Positions 1 through 8,532 of a DNA stretch of 64,000 bases are shown here, in pieces. The notes below the pieces were generated by a model. It worked only from the letters and a program-made list of their open reading frames with translations, made no database searches and had not been told where the DNA came from. The stretch lies in contig NZ_RBZU01000017.1 of NCBI RefSeq assembly GCF_003628125.1, positions 37,497 through 101,496 of the forward strand, read 5' to 3'. Numbering within the stretch: the stretch's first letter is position 1; every line of letters starts with the position of its first letter. Position numbers and translations under genes: made by a program. Source of the DNA: Pararobbsia silviterrae (GTDB taxonomy: Bacteria; Pseudomonadota; Gammaproteobacteria; Burkholderiales; Burkholderiaceae).

Positions 1-348
1 CGCGTAGATCATCGCGGTCGAGGCGCACGACTGCGCGAGCGTCTCGCAGATCTGTGCGATGCAGCGCAACGAGGCGCCGTGGCCGCCGAACGCGCGCGGC
101 ACCATCGCGCCGAGCAGGCGCTGTTCGCGCAACGCGGCAAGTGCTTCGGACGGGAATCGCGCGACGCGGTCGACGTCGTCGGCATGCGCGGCCGCGACCT
201 GCGCGGCGGCGCGCGCGGCGGCTTCGAGCGCGGCGAATTCCGTCTCGCCTTCGCGCGCGATCGCGCTCGCGAGCGGATCGGCGGCGGCGCCGGACTGCGC
301 GTCGCGAAGTTCAGCCGCGTCGGATGCGGCGGCGGTCAGCGCGCTCAT
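1..348 (-). CDS. acyl-CoA dehydrogenase, N-terminal part (cut by window edge)
   Basis: The first 116 codons are visible and the frame is still open at base 1. The protein begins with an Ala-rich helical stretch, then matches the N-terminal alpha-helical domain of acyl-CoA dehydrogenases: VARFPSEALAALREQRLLG, then VPRAFGGHGASL, then IAQICETLAQSCASTAMIYA-like residues. Such flavoproteins desaturate or hydroxylate acyl thioesters. The start ATG overlaps the stop of the upstream acyl carrier protein gene (ATGA), so the two are co-translated and the substrate may be carried on that ACP rather than on CoA. Next to flagellin glycosyltransferase-like genes, it may make the acyl decoration of a sugar. 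That role is inference; the catalytic C-terminal half is outside the window. Confidence 0.8.
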   Translation of the reverse strand, partial: MSALTAAASDAAELRDAQSGAAADPLASAIAREGETEFAALEAAARAAAQVAAAHADDVDRVARFPSEALAALREQRLLGAMVPRAFGGHGASLRCIAQICETLAQSCASTAMIYA

Positions 349-614
349 ACTTCGGCTCCATTCGCGGACAGCTCGGAGACGGCCGCCGCAAGAGAATCGA
401 TCGACTGGAACAGCTTGCGCGTCAGCATCGCGTCGGGGATCTCGATATCGAACGCATCTTCGACCGCGAGCATGATCTGGACGGTCGCGAGCGACGAAAG
501 GCCGTGCTCATAGAGGTCGCTGGCATCGCCGATCTGGTCGACCGGCACATCGAGCCGCGCCGACTCGGACAGGATTCGCCGCAACGTAACGTAGCGAGGT
601 GCGGTATTCATCAA
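345..614 (-). CDS. acyl carrier protein
   Basis: An 89-residue acidic helical protein of ACP size. The phosphopantetheine attachment region is ASDLYEHGLSSLATVQIML (residues about 31-49), in which one serine of the GLSS motif (family form G-x-[DS]-S-[LI]) would carry the prosthetic group. Its stop overlaps the start of the acyl-CoA dehydrogenase gene by 4 bp. It is not the housekeeping fatty-acid ACP: the motif and the context (a dehydrogenase, and glycosyltransferases 380 bp away) point to a dedicated acyl carrier for a secondary pathway. In Burkholderia cenocepacia flagellin carries a 3-hydroxybutanoyl-amino sugar, so an ACP that delivers an acyl group to a nucleotide sugar is plausible but unproven. 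Confidence 0.85.
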   Translation of the reverse strand: MMNTAPRYVTLRRILSESARLDVPVDQIGDASDLYEHGLSSLATVQIMLAVEDAFDIEIPDAMLTRKLFQSIDSLAAAVSELSANGAEV

Positions 615-997
615 AGGTCCCCTTGCAAGACTGGTCCTGGAACAGGCCGATGCCGCGCGGGCGGCAACGAGATCTAGGTATCGTGGTTGCGCGTTGAATC
701 GGCTCCGGCCGTCGACGTCCGCTTACGGGCTCACGTCGACGGTTGGATTGCATTAGAAGGGATCGTCGGTCGCGAATCGGTGCGATGGCTCACATATCCC
801 TTACGAGACGTGGCTTCGAACGTGAGTCCCCGCTCGCTATGTGCGGTGGCGCGCATTGCGCGCGAGGCGAATGAGGTCGCGCGCACACAGGCGCACGCAC
901 CGGCGCGCGCGCAGCCGCGAATCCGGCCGGACAGGAGGATGTAAGGTGAGAACGGCGATCTGCGCGCGCAGCGCGCACGGATGCGCCGCGCGGCGAC
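615..997. other. intergenic region upstream of the ACP gene
   Basis: This 383-bp gap lies between the start of the ACP gene and the end of the last TPR-glycosyltransferase gene (both minus strand). No convincing ORF or RNA gene is seen. It should hold the ACP promoter, but no clear -35/-10 pair stands out. A GC-only hairpin with 7-bp arms (961-977, arms TGCGCGC and GCGCGCA) sits just past the glycosyltransferase stop and lacks a T tract, so it is at best a weak transcript end. Confidence 0.5.
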
Positions 998-2938
998 TCA
1001 CTGCACGATGAAATCGTGGCCGAGCTGGATGGGGGGTGCAGCGGTCCGCGCCGCTTTCGCGCGCGCGAAATCGATCAAGGCTTTCTGCACGTCGTCGACG
1101 ACGGCTTCCCAATCGCCGAGCGACGGCTGGCGGAACAACCGCGCGCTCGGGTACCACGGCGTATCGGTCCGGTCATGGAACCAGCGCCATTCGGCGGCCC
1201 ACGGCAGCAGCAGGAACAGCGGCCGGCCGAGCGCGCCCGCGAGGTGCGCGACCGACGTATCGACCGCGACGACGACATCGAGCACGTCGAGCAACGCGGC
1301 CGTGTCGCCGAAGTCCTGCAGATGCGGTCCGGCATTGAGCACGTGCGGGACCGTCGCGAGCGAACGCTGATCGAATTCGGTCAGCCCCGGCTGGATCACG
1401 CACCAGTCGACCGACGCGTCGCTGACGAGCGGCGCGAGGAACCGGATCGGCATCGACCGGTTGCGGTCGTTCACGTGGTTCGGATTGCCGGCCCACGCGA
1501 GACCGATCCGCAGCCGGCCGCGATCGGGCAGCGCGGTCTGCCACTTCGCGCGGTAGCGCTCGGGCGCCGACAGATAGCGCGGCGCCGAAGGAATCGTCTC
1601 GACGCGCGTGCCCAGAATCAGCGGCAGGCTCATCAGCGGAACGAAGTAGTCGCACGGCGGCAGCGCATCCTTGTGCGTGACGAGCGTGAGATTGCCCGCC
1701 GGCCCCCACTCGCGCGCCTTGTCCTCGAACAGCGCGAACAACGGCGCGTTGACGGCGAACACGACGCGGCCGCGCGTCGCTTGCACGACCATCGGCACGA
1801 AACGGCTGAATTGGATCGTGTCGCCGATGCCCTGCTCGGGGACGATCAGCAAGGTCTTGCCCGACAGATCCTCGCCGTTCCAGCGCCGCGCGCCCGCATA
1901 GCGCGCGCGCTCGACGACCGGCGCGCCGTCGAGCGGGATGCGGCTCTCGTAGCGACGCCATCCCTCGGCGTAGCGGCCGAGCCGCAGACACGACACGGCG
2001 GCCGAGATCTTCGCGTCGATCGTCGAATCGGGCTCGATCTCGTGCACGCGGTCGAACATGGCGATCGCGTTCGCGTCGTCCTTGCGCGCCGCCATGACCT
2101 GGCCGATGTTGTTGAACGCCGCCACGCCGCGCGGACTGACTTCGAGCGCCGCGCGCGCGAACGTCATCGCTTCGTCGAGATGATCGAGCGACCAGAGCGT
2201 GGCGCCCGCGCCGATCAGCGCGTCATACGACTTCGGTTCGACTTCGAGCGCCTGCTGGAACGCGATCAGCGCCTCGGGAAAGCGCTTCTGCGCGAGCCGG
2301 ACGTTGCCCATCTGCGACCACGCGAAATGCCGGCTCGCATCGAGGCGCAGCACGGCTTCGTACTGTTCGAACGCGGCGTCGTAACGCTTGAGGAAGTAGA
2401 GCGAATTCGCAAACTGCAGACGCCCTTCGACATGATCGGGCCGCACGGCCAGCAGCCGGTCGAACATCGCGCGCGCGCGCTCGTGGTCGCCGGTCTTGCC
2501 GTACATATTGCCGATATGAAACATGAGCTCGACAGCGTCCGGATTCGCGTCGAGCGCGCGCAGCATGCGCGACTCCATCTCGTCTTCGCGGCCTTGCAAT
2601 CGATAGAGGCGCACGAGCGTCGCCCACGCGATCAGCGAATCGACGTGCGCGTCGCACGCGCGCTCGACGATCGCGAGCGCCTCGTCGAGCTTCTTGAGGG
2701 CAAGCTGAAACTCGGCGAGCTGCAGATGGCTTTCGACATCGGCCGGATCGGCATCGATGGCCTTGCGCACGAGCGCGAGCGCATCCGGAACACGCTTCTG
2801 CATGAAGCGCACGATCGCGAGGCCGCGCATCGCCGGAATATGACGCGGCGACGTCTTGAGAATCGCGTTGAAGCCTCGCTCGGCCGCGCCCAGTTGCTTT
2901 TTGTCGAGCGCTGCGCGAGCCGCCGCGTACTGATCCAT
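998..2938 (-). CDS. TPR-glycosyltransferase fusion 1 (putative flagellin glycosyltransferase)
   Basis: 646 residues. The N-terminal half (about 1-330) is a run of tetratricopeptide repeats, for example AIDADPADVESHLQLAEFQ and ALEVEPKSYDALIGAGATL. The C-terminal half is a GT-B-type domain like those of the GT9/TPR-linked family: a P-E-Q-G-x-G-D-T-I-Q-F block near residue 370 and a DTSVAHLAGALG block near 560, followed by a Trp-rich end (PWAAEWRWFHD). In TPR-GT fusions the repeats bind the protein substrate and the C-terminus transfers the sugar. It is third in an operon (12 bp after gene 2) and closely parallels the first gene in architecture and sequence. The location beside fliC supports O-glycosylation of flagellin in the cytoplasm before export; the target is inferred. 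Confidence 0.85.
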   Translation of the reverse strand: MDQYAAARAALDKKQLGAAERGFNAILKTSPRHIPAMRGLAIVRFMQKRVPDALALVRKAIDADPADVESHLQLAEFQLALKKLDEALAIVERACDAHVDSLIAWATLVRLYRLQGREDEMESRMLRALDANPDAVELMFHIGNMYGKTGDHERARAMFDRLLAVRPDHVEGRLQFANSLYFLKRYDAAFEQYEAVLRLDASRHFAWSQMGNVRLAQKRFPEALIAFQQALEVEPKSYDALIGAGATLWSLDHLDEAMTFARAALEVSPRGVAAFNNIGQVMAARKDDANAIAMFDRVHEIEPDSTIDAKISAAVSCLRLGRYAEGWRRYESRIPLDGAPVVERARYAGARRWNGEDLSGKTLLIVPEQGIGDTIQFSRFVPMVVQATRGRVVFAVNAPLFALFEDKAREWGPAGNLTLVTHKDALPPCDYFVPLMSLPLILGTRVETIPSAPRYLSAPERYRAKWQTALPDRGRLRIGLAWAGNPNHVNDRNRSMPIRFLAPLVSDASVDWCVIQPGLTEFDQRSLATVPHVLNAGPHLQDFGDTAALLDVLDVVVAVDTSVAHLAGALGRPLFLLLPWAAEWRWFHDRTDTPWYPSARLFRQPSLGDWEAVVDDVQKALIDFARAKAARTAAPPIQLGHDFIVQ

Positions 2939-2950
2939 CGTGACGTGACC

Positions 2951-4780
2951 TCAAATAGGAAAGTCGGCAAGCGCGGCGCCCAAGGCCGCCACGACCGACG
3001 CCCAGTCCTTCGGCTGCGGCTGCCTGAACAGGCGCGCGCTCGGATACCACGGACTGTCGTCGCGATCGTGCTGCCAACGCCAATCGCCGAAATACGGCAA
3101 CAGAATCCAGACCGGACGCCCCATCGCGCCCGATAGATGCGCGACGCCCGTATCGACGCTGATCACGAGATCGAGCGATGCGAGCAACGCGGCCGTATCG
3201 TCGAAGTCGCGCAGCGCGTCGCCGGTCCACCAGACCGCGGGGTGCGCGTCGAGCGCCGTGCGATCGCGCTCGCGAAGCTCGGGCTGCACGACGACCCACT
3301 GGATGTCCGTGCGCGCGAATAGCGGCGCCATCTCCGCAAGCGGCATCGAACGATCGGCATCGAGCTTGAACTGCGGATTGCCCGACGCCACGAGGCCCAC
3401 GCGCATGCGCGGCGCCGCGAGGCCCGCGCGCGCGGCATGCGCGTCGAGCTCGGCGCGCCAGTGCGGCAGGCGGTCCGCGTCCGCGAACAGATACGGCACG
3501 TCGCGCGCATACGTCGCGGGGTCCTCCTGCAACGCGTACGGCATGCCGACGAGCGAATTCTGGCGCGTGTAGTCGGGACGCGGGTCGTCGCGCGCGATGA
3601 CGTCGACCTGCGTCTGCGCGAAACACCGGCGCAAGAGATCGCGCAGCGGCGGCTGGACTTCGACCGTGACCTTCGCGCCGAGCGCGGCGACGCGCGGCGC
3701 GAAACGGATGAACTGGAGCGTGTCGCCGAGGCCCTGCTCCGCGATCAGCAGCAGCGATTCGCCCTCGATCGCGTCGTCGCCGTTCCACATCGGCGGCACG
3801 GCGTTCGCGAGCCGCTGCGCGAACTCGCGCTTTTCATACGCGCGCCAGCCCGCGCGGAAGTCGCCGCGGCGCAGATGCAGCCCGGCCTCGTCCATCCACG
3901 TATCGGGCCAGTCGCCGTGACGCAAGGTCCGCGCGGCGCGGATGCAGTCGAGCGCCTCCTTGTCGAAGCGCAACGCGGCGAGCGTGCGGCCGAGATGGCG
4001 GAATGCCTCGGCGCACGCGGGTTCGATCGCGATCGCGCGATTGAACCAGGGCAAGGCCTCGCCGAGCCGGCCGAGCCGCACGAGCGCCTGACCGAGGGCG
4101 ACCGCGGGCGCGCCGCGCCCGGTGTCGAGCGCGAGCGCGCGTTCGAGCGGCTTGAGCGCGGCTTGCGCGCGGCCGACTTCGGTCAACGTGCGGCCCAGCG
4201 CCGTATAGGCGGGCCCGTATTGCACATCGAGCCCGATCGCGCGGTTCAGCGTGTCGAGCGCCTCGGGGTAGCGTTTGGCCTGCGCGAGCGCATCGCCGAG
4301 CCCCGCGAGCGCGGCGCTCGAACGCGGCGCGAGCCGCACGGCGCGCTCGAATTCGACGATCGCTTCGTTCGCGCGCGTCAACGCGCAGAGCGCCCATGCG
4401 AGCGCGATGCGCGTACCGACTTCGTCGAGCGGGCCCTGTGCGAGCGCCGGCTCGTTTGCGGCGCGCGGCGTATCGAGCACGCCACGCAGCAGATCGACGG
4501 CCTCGCGATGCTCGCCGAGCGCCGCGAGCGCCTGTCCGAGCAAGCGCACGGGCGCGATCCGCGCATCGTCGACGAAGTGCGCGGCGCGCGCGAATGCGGC
4601 GGCCGTGCGTGCATCGCCCGCCTCGAGCCGTTCGAGACCCAGCGCGACGAGCGTGTCGAGATCACCCCGTCCCGCGCGCAGGACGTCGGCCGGTGCGGGT
4701 GTCGAGGTCGGGGCCGACGCGGGTATCGACGCGGGTATCGACATCGAAGCCGGCGCCTGGGGCACGCTCACGCTCTCCAC
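2951..4780 (-). CDS. TPR-glycosyltransferase fusion 2
   Basis: 609 residues with the same plan as its neighbours but the most divergent of the three. It starts with GTG three bases after the stop of the preceding gene. The N-terminus (residues 1-34) is a Pro/Ala/Ser tail with repeated P-A-S-I units, encoded by imperfect repeats near 4700-4745. TPRs cover about 35-300 (for example AIGLDVQYGPAYTALGRTL). The C-terminal GT-B-like domain has EQGLGDTLQFIRF near residue 349 and VDTGVAHLSGAMG near 546. Likely a cytoplasmic protein glycosyltransferase acting with the flanking paralogues, perhaps on different residues or adding a different sugar. Catalytic activity cannot be judged from the motifs alone. 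Confidence 0.82.
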   Translation of the reverse strand: MESVSVPQAPASMSIPASIPASAPTSTPAPADVLRAGRGDLDTLVALGLERLEAGDARTAAAFARAAHFVDDARIAPVRLLGQALAALGEHREAVDLLRGVLDTPRAANEPALAQGPLDEVGTRIALAWALCALTRANEAIVEFERAVRLAPRSSAALAGLGDALAQAKRYPEALDTLNRAIGLDVQYGPAYTALGRTLTEVGRAQAALKPLERALALDTGRGAPAVALGQALVRLGRLGEALPWFNRAIAIEPACAEAFRHLGRTLAALRFDKEALDCIRAARTLRHGDWPDTWMDEAGLHLRRGDFRAGWRAYEKREFAQRLANAVPPMWNGDDAIEGESLLLIAEQGLGDTLQFIRFAPRVAALGAKVTVEVQPPLRDLLRRCFAQTQVDVIARDDPRPDYTRQNSLVGMPYALQEDPATYARDVPYLFADADRLPHWRAELDAHAARAGLAAPRMRVGLVASGNPQFKLDADRSMPLAEMAPLFARTDIQWVVVQPELRERDRTALDAHPAVWWTGDALRDFDDTAALLASLDLVISVDTGVAHLSGAMGRPVWILLPYFGDWRWQHDRDDSPWYPSARLFRQPQPKDWASVVAALGAALADFPI

Positions 4781-4783
4781 GGC

Positions 4784-6733
4784 TCAGACGGCGTTCAGTT
4801 CGATACGCGAGAAAGCGTCGAACGACTTCGCGACGCTCGCCATCGCCAGTTCGCGCGCGTGCGCGACGAGCGCCGCGCGGATCGCGTTCACCACGCCGCG
4901 CCAATCGCCGATCGCGGGCTGACGGAACAGGCGCGCGCTCGGGTACCACGGCGAGTCGAGCCGATCGTGCATCCAGCGCCATTCGGCGGCCCACGGCAGC
5001 ATGACGAACACGGGCTTGCCGAGCGCCCCCGCGATATGCGCGACCGACGTATCGACCGTGATCACGACGTCGAGCGCATCGATGAGCGCGGCCGTATCGG
5101 CAAAGTCCTTCAGGTTCGCGCCGGCGCTGAACACATGCGGCACCGTCTTCAGAAACTCGGCATCCGCGGCCGTCACGCCGGGCTGTACGACACACCAGAC
5201 GACCGATGTGTCCGCGAGCAGCGGCGCGAGCGTCGCGAGCGGCATCGAGCGGTTGCGATCGTTGGTGTGCTTGGGATTGCCGCTCGTGACGAGGCCGCAT
5301 TTGAGCCGGCCGTCCGCGGGCAGCGCCGCGCGCCATTTGCCGCGATAGCCTTCGGGCACGTTCAGGTAGCGCGCCGCGCTCGGAATCGAATCGAGTCGCG
5401 TGCCGAACACGAGCGGCAAGCTCATCAGCGGTACGAAGTAGTCGGCGCTCGGCAACGTCGAATCGGCCGACACGATGCTCAAACGGCCGTCCGGTCCCCA
5501 ATGCGCGGCCATGCCCGAGAGCAGCGGCAAGGTCGGCGCCTGGACCGCGAAGATCACGCGCGCGCCCGATGCCTGCACGACGCCGGGCAGATACCGCGCG
5601 AACTGGAACGTATCGCCCGCGCCCTGTTCGGCGACCACGAGCAAGGTCTTGCCGTCGATGCGTTCGCCGTTCCAGCGGCGCGCGCCCGCGTACCGGCCGG
5701 GCTCGACGATCGGGTTCCGATCGAGACGGAAACGCCGCTCGTAAGCCTGCCATCCCGAGGCGAAATCGCCCATGCGCAGACGGCACGTCGCGGCCGAGAG
5801 ATCGGCCTCGGCCAGCGAGTCCGGTTCCATTTCATGGACGCGGTCGAACATCGCGATCGCGTTCGCGTCGTCCTTGAGCGACGCCATGACCTGGCCGATA
5901 TTGTTGAACGCCGCCGCGCCGCGCGGATTCACATGGAGGGCCGCCTGAAGAAACGTCAGCGCGGCGTCGAATTGATCGAGCTCCCAGAGCGTCGCGCCCA
6001 TGCCGACGAGCGCGTCGTACGAGCCCGGCTCGATCTCGAGCGCCTGCTTGTACGCGACGAGCGCGTCCTGCCGACGCCCGAGACGCACGAAGATATTGCC
6101 CTTCTGGGACCACGCGTAATGCAGCGCGGGCCGGAGCTTCAGCGCGACGTCGTAACCCGCGAGCGCCGCGTCGTAACGTTCGAGCAGATACAGCGCGCCG
6201 GCGCGCAGCAGTTGCGCATCGAGATCGGCGGGGTCGCATTGCACGGCGCGGTCGTACGCATCGAACGCCTGGCCGTGTTGCGCGCGGTTCGCGCGCATAT
6301 TGCCGAGCAACAGCCACAGGGCCTTCAGATCGGGCTGCGCGCGCAGCACACGCGCCATGCGGTCGAATACGGCGTCGGCGCCGCGCCCGTGCTTTTCATA
6401 CGCGTTGCCGAGCATGACCCACGCGCGCACCGAACTCGCGTCGGCGTCGCAGGCGGCCTCGTGCCGCGCGATCGCGTCGTCGTGCCGCTTGAGGGCCGTA
6501 TAGATGTCGGCAAGCTGGAGATGGCTGTCGGCGTCGCCGGGGCGCAGCGCGATCGCGGCGAGCGCCATCCGTTCGGCTTCGTCGAAACGCCGCTGCATGA
6601 ACCGGAGCACCGCGAGTTCGCGCATCGCTTCGACATGGTCGGGCGTGGCCTTGAGCACCGCGAGCAAGCCGCGCTCCGCCGCGCCCAAGTCCTTCTTTTC
6701 AAGCGCCGCGCGTGCGAGCTCGTACTGGTTCAT
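4784..6733 (-). CDS. TPR-glycosyltransferase fusion 3 (first gene of the operon)
   Basis: 649 residues and first gene of the three-gene minus-strand operon. It resembles the 998-2938 product along its whole length: both open with M-x-Q-Y-x-x-A-R-A-A-L-x-K-K, share GVAAFNNIGQVMA-type TPR segments, and end in a glycosyltransferase domain with EQGAGDTFQFARY (near residue 372) and DTSVAHIAGALG (near 561). The pair therefore looks like a duplication with gene 2 between. Proposed role: transfer of sugar to Ser/Thr of flagellin. FliC encoded 4 kb away has a very Ser/Thr-rich central region. No signal peptide or membrane segment is seen, so it is cytoplasmic. Confidence 0.85.
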   Translation of the reverse strand: MNQYELARAALEKKDLGAAERGLLAVLKATPDHVEAMRELAVLRFMQRRFDEAERMALAAIALRPGDADSHLQLADIYTALKRHDDAIARHEAACDADASSVRAWVMLGNAYEKHGRGADAVFDRMARVLRAQPDLKALWLLLGNMRANRAQHGQAFDAYDRAVQCDPADLDAQLLRAGALYLLERYDAALAGYDVALKLRPALHYAWSQKGNIFVRLGRRQDALVAYKQALEIEPGSYDALVGMGATLWELDQFDAALTFLQAALHVNPRGAAAFNNIGQVMASLKDDANAIAMFDRVHEMEPDSLAEADLSAATCRLRMGDFASGWQAYERRFRLDRNPIVEPGRYAGARRWNGERIDGKTLLVVAEQGAGDTFQFARYLPGVVQASGARVIFAVQAPTLPLLSGMAAHWGPDGRLSIVSADSTLPSADYFVPLMSLPLVFGTRLDSIPSAARYLNVPEGYRGKWRAALPADGRLKCGLVTSGNPKHTNDRNRSMPLATLAPLLADTSVVWCVVQPGVTAADAEFLKTVPHVFSAGANLKDFADTAALIDALDVVITVDTSVAHIAGALGKPVFVMLPWAAEWRWMHDRLDSPWYPSARLFRQPAIGDWRGVVNAIRAALVAHARELAMASVAKSFDAFSRIELNAV

Positions 6734-7116
6734 CGTCGTATCACCTGTTTAGTCCGGGGCCGCCCTGCCGCGCATCGTCGCGCGCGGCCCGGGCTTGAGC
6801 GGCGCGCCTGCGGGCGCGCGCGCGTGTGTTCACTTTAACGGCCCGGACCGGCCAAAGTTTAGGGCGCGCGCGCGCTCGGGCGCCGCCGCGCGACACGGCC
6901 GGGCCGGTACGCGGCGAAACACGCGGAAACACGCCGATTTGCGTGTTTTCCTCCCCGCACGCATGGGCAAACTCAGGATTTTCCCGAGTCCGGTAGAATA
7001 GCGGCCCAGCCAGTCTGAAAAATCCCGTAGACCCGCGCCGACGGCACCGATCCCGCATCGGGCGCGCTCGTTTTTGGTTCGAGCGCTGCGCTGCCGCCCG
7101 GCATGATCCGATAGAT
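6734..7116. promoter_or_regulatory. divergent promoter region between the glycosyltransferase operon and fpr
   Basis: 383 bp with no ORF that looks real. It holds two direct copies of GAAACACGC (6916-6924 and 6926-6934); the second copy also forms an inverted repeat (GGAAACACGC at 6925-6934 against GCGTGTTTTCC at 6941-6951) around the loop CGATTT, an operator-like element. A TAGAAT box at 6994-6999 could be the -10 of fpr, but no good -35 lies 17 bp upstream. Nothing distinct was found for the glycosyltransferase promoter. Confidence 0.4.
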
Positions 7117-7887
7117 ATGAGCAACCTTCACGAACAAACCGTTCTCAGCGTGCATCACTGGACTGACACGCTGTTCAGCTTTACCTGCACACGTGACGCC
7201 TCGTTCCGCTTCGAGAATGGCCAGTTCACGATGGTCGGCCTCGAAGTCGACGGCAAGCCGCTGCTGCGCGCCTACAGTATCGCGAGCGCGAACTACGAGG
7301 AAAACCTCGAGTTCCTGTCGATCAAGGTGCCCGACGGCCCGCTGACCTCGCGCCTCCAGCATCTGAAGGAAGGCGACAAGGTCTTTATCGGCAAGAAGCC
7401 CGTCGGCACGCTCGTCGTCGACAACCTGCTGCCGGGCAAGAACCTCTGGCTGCTCTCGACGGGCACGGGGCTCGCGCCGTTCATGAGCATCATCAAGGAC
7501 CCCGAGGTCTACGACCGCTACGAGCGCGTGATCCTCACGCACACGTGCCGTTTCGTCGATGAACTCGCGTACAAGGAATTCATCACCGAGCATCTGCCCG
7601 CGCACGAGCATATCGGCGAGCTGATCCGCGAAAAACTCGTCTACTACCCGACGGTCACGCGCGAGAGCTTCCAGACGCGCGGCCGCATCACCGACCTGAT
7701 CCAGACCGGCAAGGTCTTCGAGGATCTCAACCTGCCGCCGTTCTCGCTCGAAGACGACCGCATGATGCTCTGCGGCAGCCCGCACATGCTCAAGGACACG
7801 CGCGAACTCCTGGCCAATATGGGTCTCGAGGAAGGCAGCAACAACGCGCCCGGTCACTACGTCGTGGAAAAAGCCTTCGTCGGCTGA
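7117..7887 (+). CDS. fpr: ferredoxin/flavodoxin--NADP+ reductase
   Basis: 256 residues, the full length of the short bacterial FNR class. The FAD-binding motif RAYSIAS lies near residues 51-57 and the pyridine-nucleotide loop STGTGLAPFMSI near 114-125. MLCGSPHMLKDTRELL lies further on, and the protein ends in V-E-K-A-F-V-G as in the Azotobacter/Burkholderia subclass. It moves electrons between NADPH and ferredoxin or flavodoxin, and in related bacteria helps in oxidative stress and redox balance. It has its own terminator (7932-7970), so it is monocistronic. Its position beside the flagellin region has no obvious functional explanation. Confidence 0.95.
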   Translation: MSNLHEQTVLSVHHWTDTLFSFTCTRDASFRFENGQFTMVGLEVDGKPLLRAYSIASANYEENLEFLSIKVPDGPLTSRLQHLKEGDKVFIGKKPVGTLVVDNLLPGKNLWLLSTGTGLAPFMSIIKDPEVYDRYERVILTHTCRFVDELAYKEFITEHLPAHEHIGELIREKLVYYPTVTRESFQTRGRITDLIQTGKVFEDLNLPPFSLEDDRMMLCGSPHMLKDTRELLANMGLEEGSNNAPGHYVVEKAFVG

Positions 7888-7931
7888 TCGTTTTACACGC
7901 ACGGCGCAGTCCCGCGTAGACGGGACGCAAC

Positions 7932-7970
7932 AATCCCCTCAAGGAAATCGATTCCTGAGGGGATTTTTTT
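7932..7970 (+). terminator. intrinsic terminator of fpr
   Basis: The arms AATCCCCTC (7932-7940) and GAGGGGATT (7957-7965) are perfectly complementary. The stem extends inward through AGGAA/TTCCT with one bulged A around a 5-base loop, and is followed by T7. It begins 45 bp after the fpr stop. Confidence 0.95.
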
Positions 7971-8532
7971 ATTCCGATTCGACATACATGCCATTCATCC
8001 TCGTGGACGTCCCGCACGCGGTCAGGCACACGCGATGCACGCGCTTAATCGTGTGTCGACGCACGTCGACGTGCACCGCTCGAATCTGTGCAACAACGCA
8101 ACAACTTGCATTTTTCAACCAATTTAGAGGGGTTTACCTAAAAATAGTTGGAATTTTTGAGACGGGCCACTTTTTTGAGCACTCAGAAAACAGGTCACCG
8201 GGCCGTCGAGCGCCGCAAAGTGTTTCGTACTCGCGGACAATCTGTTACACGTCGTGTCAGAATTTTTTACCCAGAAAATAGGCAGTTTCGAGACGTCGGC
8301 CGTATCAATCGAAGCCCTCGAAAGCGCGCCTTTTTCGCGGCGCAAGGCGCCAGGCCCCTTTCAGGACAGGCGTTTTCCATTACCATGCGCGCTGCTCTGA
8401 AATTTCTGCCTGACGAGACAGCGCGTATTTACCAAGTTGTTACCGAATGTAAATTCAGTTACATTGCCCCGTAACAGTTTCGCAATACGCTTGATCTGCC
8501 CAGTCGTCAGACATCCAATCGGTGAATCGAAC
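7971..8532. other. AT-rich leader region upstream of the sensor kinase gene
   Basis: About 560 bp without a credible gene. Parts (about 8085-8175 and 8255-8300) are clearly AT-rich against the rest of the window. Notable elements are TTTTTGAG repeated at 8154-8161 and 8172-8179, a palindrome ACACG-T-CGTGT near 8245-8255, and a nested inverted repeat at 8438-8476. It probably contains the promoter and operators of the two-component pair; no clear sigma-70 or sigma-28 box was recognised. Confidence 0.5.
8438..8476. promoter_or_regulatory. nested inverted repeat (operator or hairpin) before the kinase gene
   Basis: The outer arms are TGTTAC (8438-8443) and GTAACA (8471-8476); the inner arms are AATGTAA (8446-8452) and TTACATT (8459-8465) around a 6-base loop. 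All arms are perfect. It lies 57 bp upstream of the kinase start, where a regulator such as the response regulator encoded next door could bind. TGTTAC/GTAACA also occurs near 8242 and near 10406 in front of fliC. Confidence 0.5.

Noticed and set aside
54..677. Plus-strand Arg-rich frame across the ACP and dehydrogenase genes
   Set aside because: Antisense shadow; the minus strand encodes a recognisable ACP with its phosphopantetheine motif.
961..977. Intrinsic terminator for the glycosyltransferase operon
   Set aside because: Good 7-bp stem but no T tract on the minus strand, and such GC palindromes are common in this composition.
1016..6838. Very long plus-strand open frames (over 700 and 1100 codons) opposite the TPR-glycosyltransferases
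   Set aside because: They are Arg-rich mirror frames of high-GC genes, without domains or ribosome sites; the minus-strand proteins have clear TPR and transferase motifs.
7790..8029. Small minus-strand frame over the fpr terminator
   Set aside because: It spans the terminator hairpin and the antisense of fpr, with no recognisable product.
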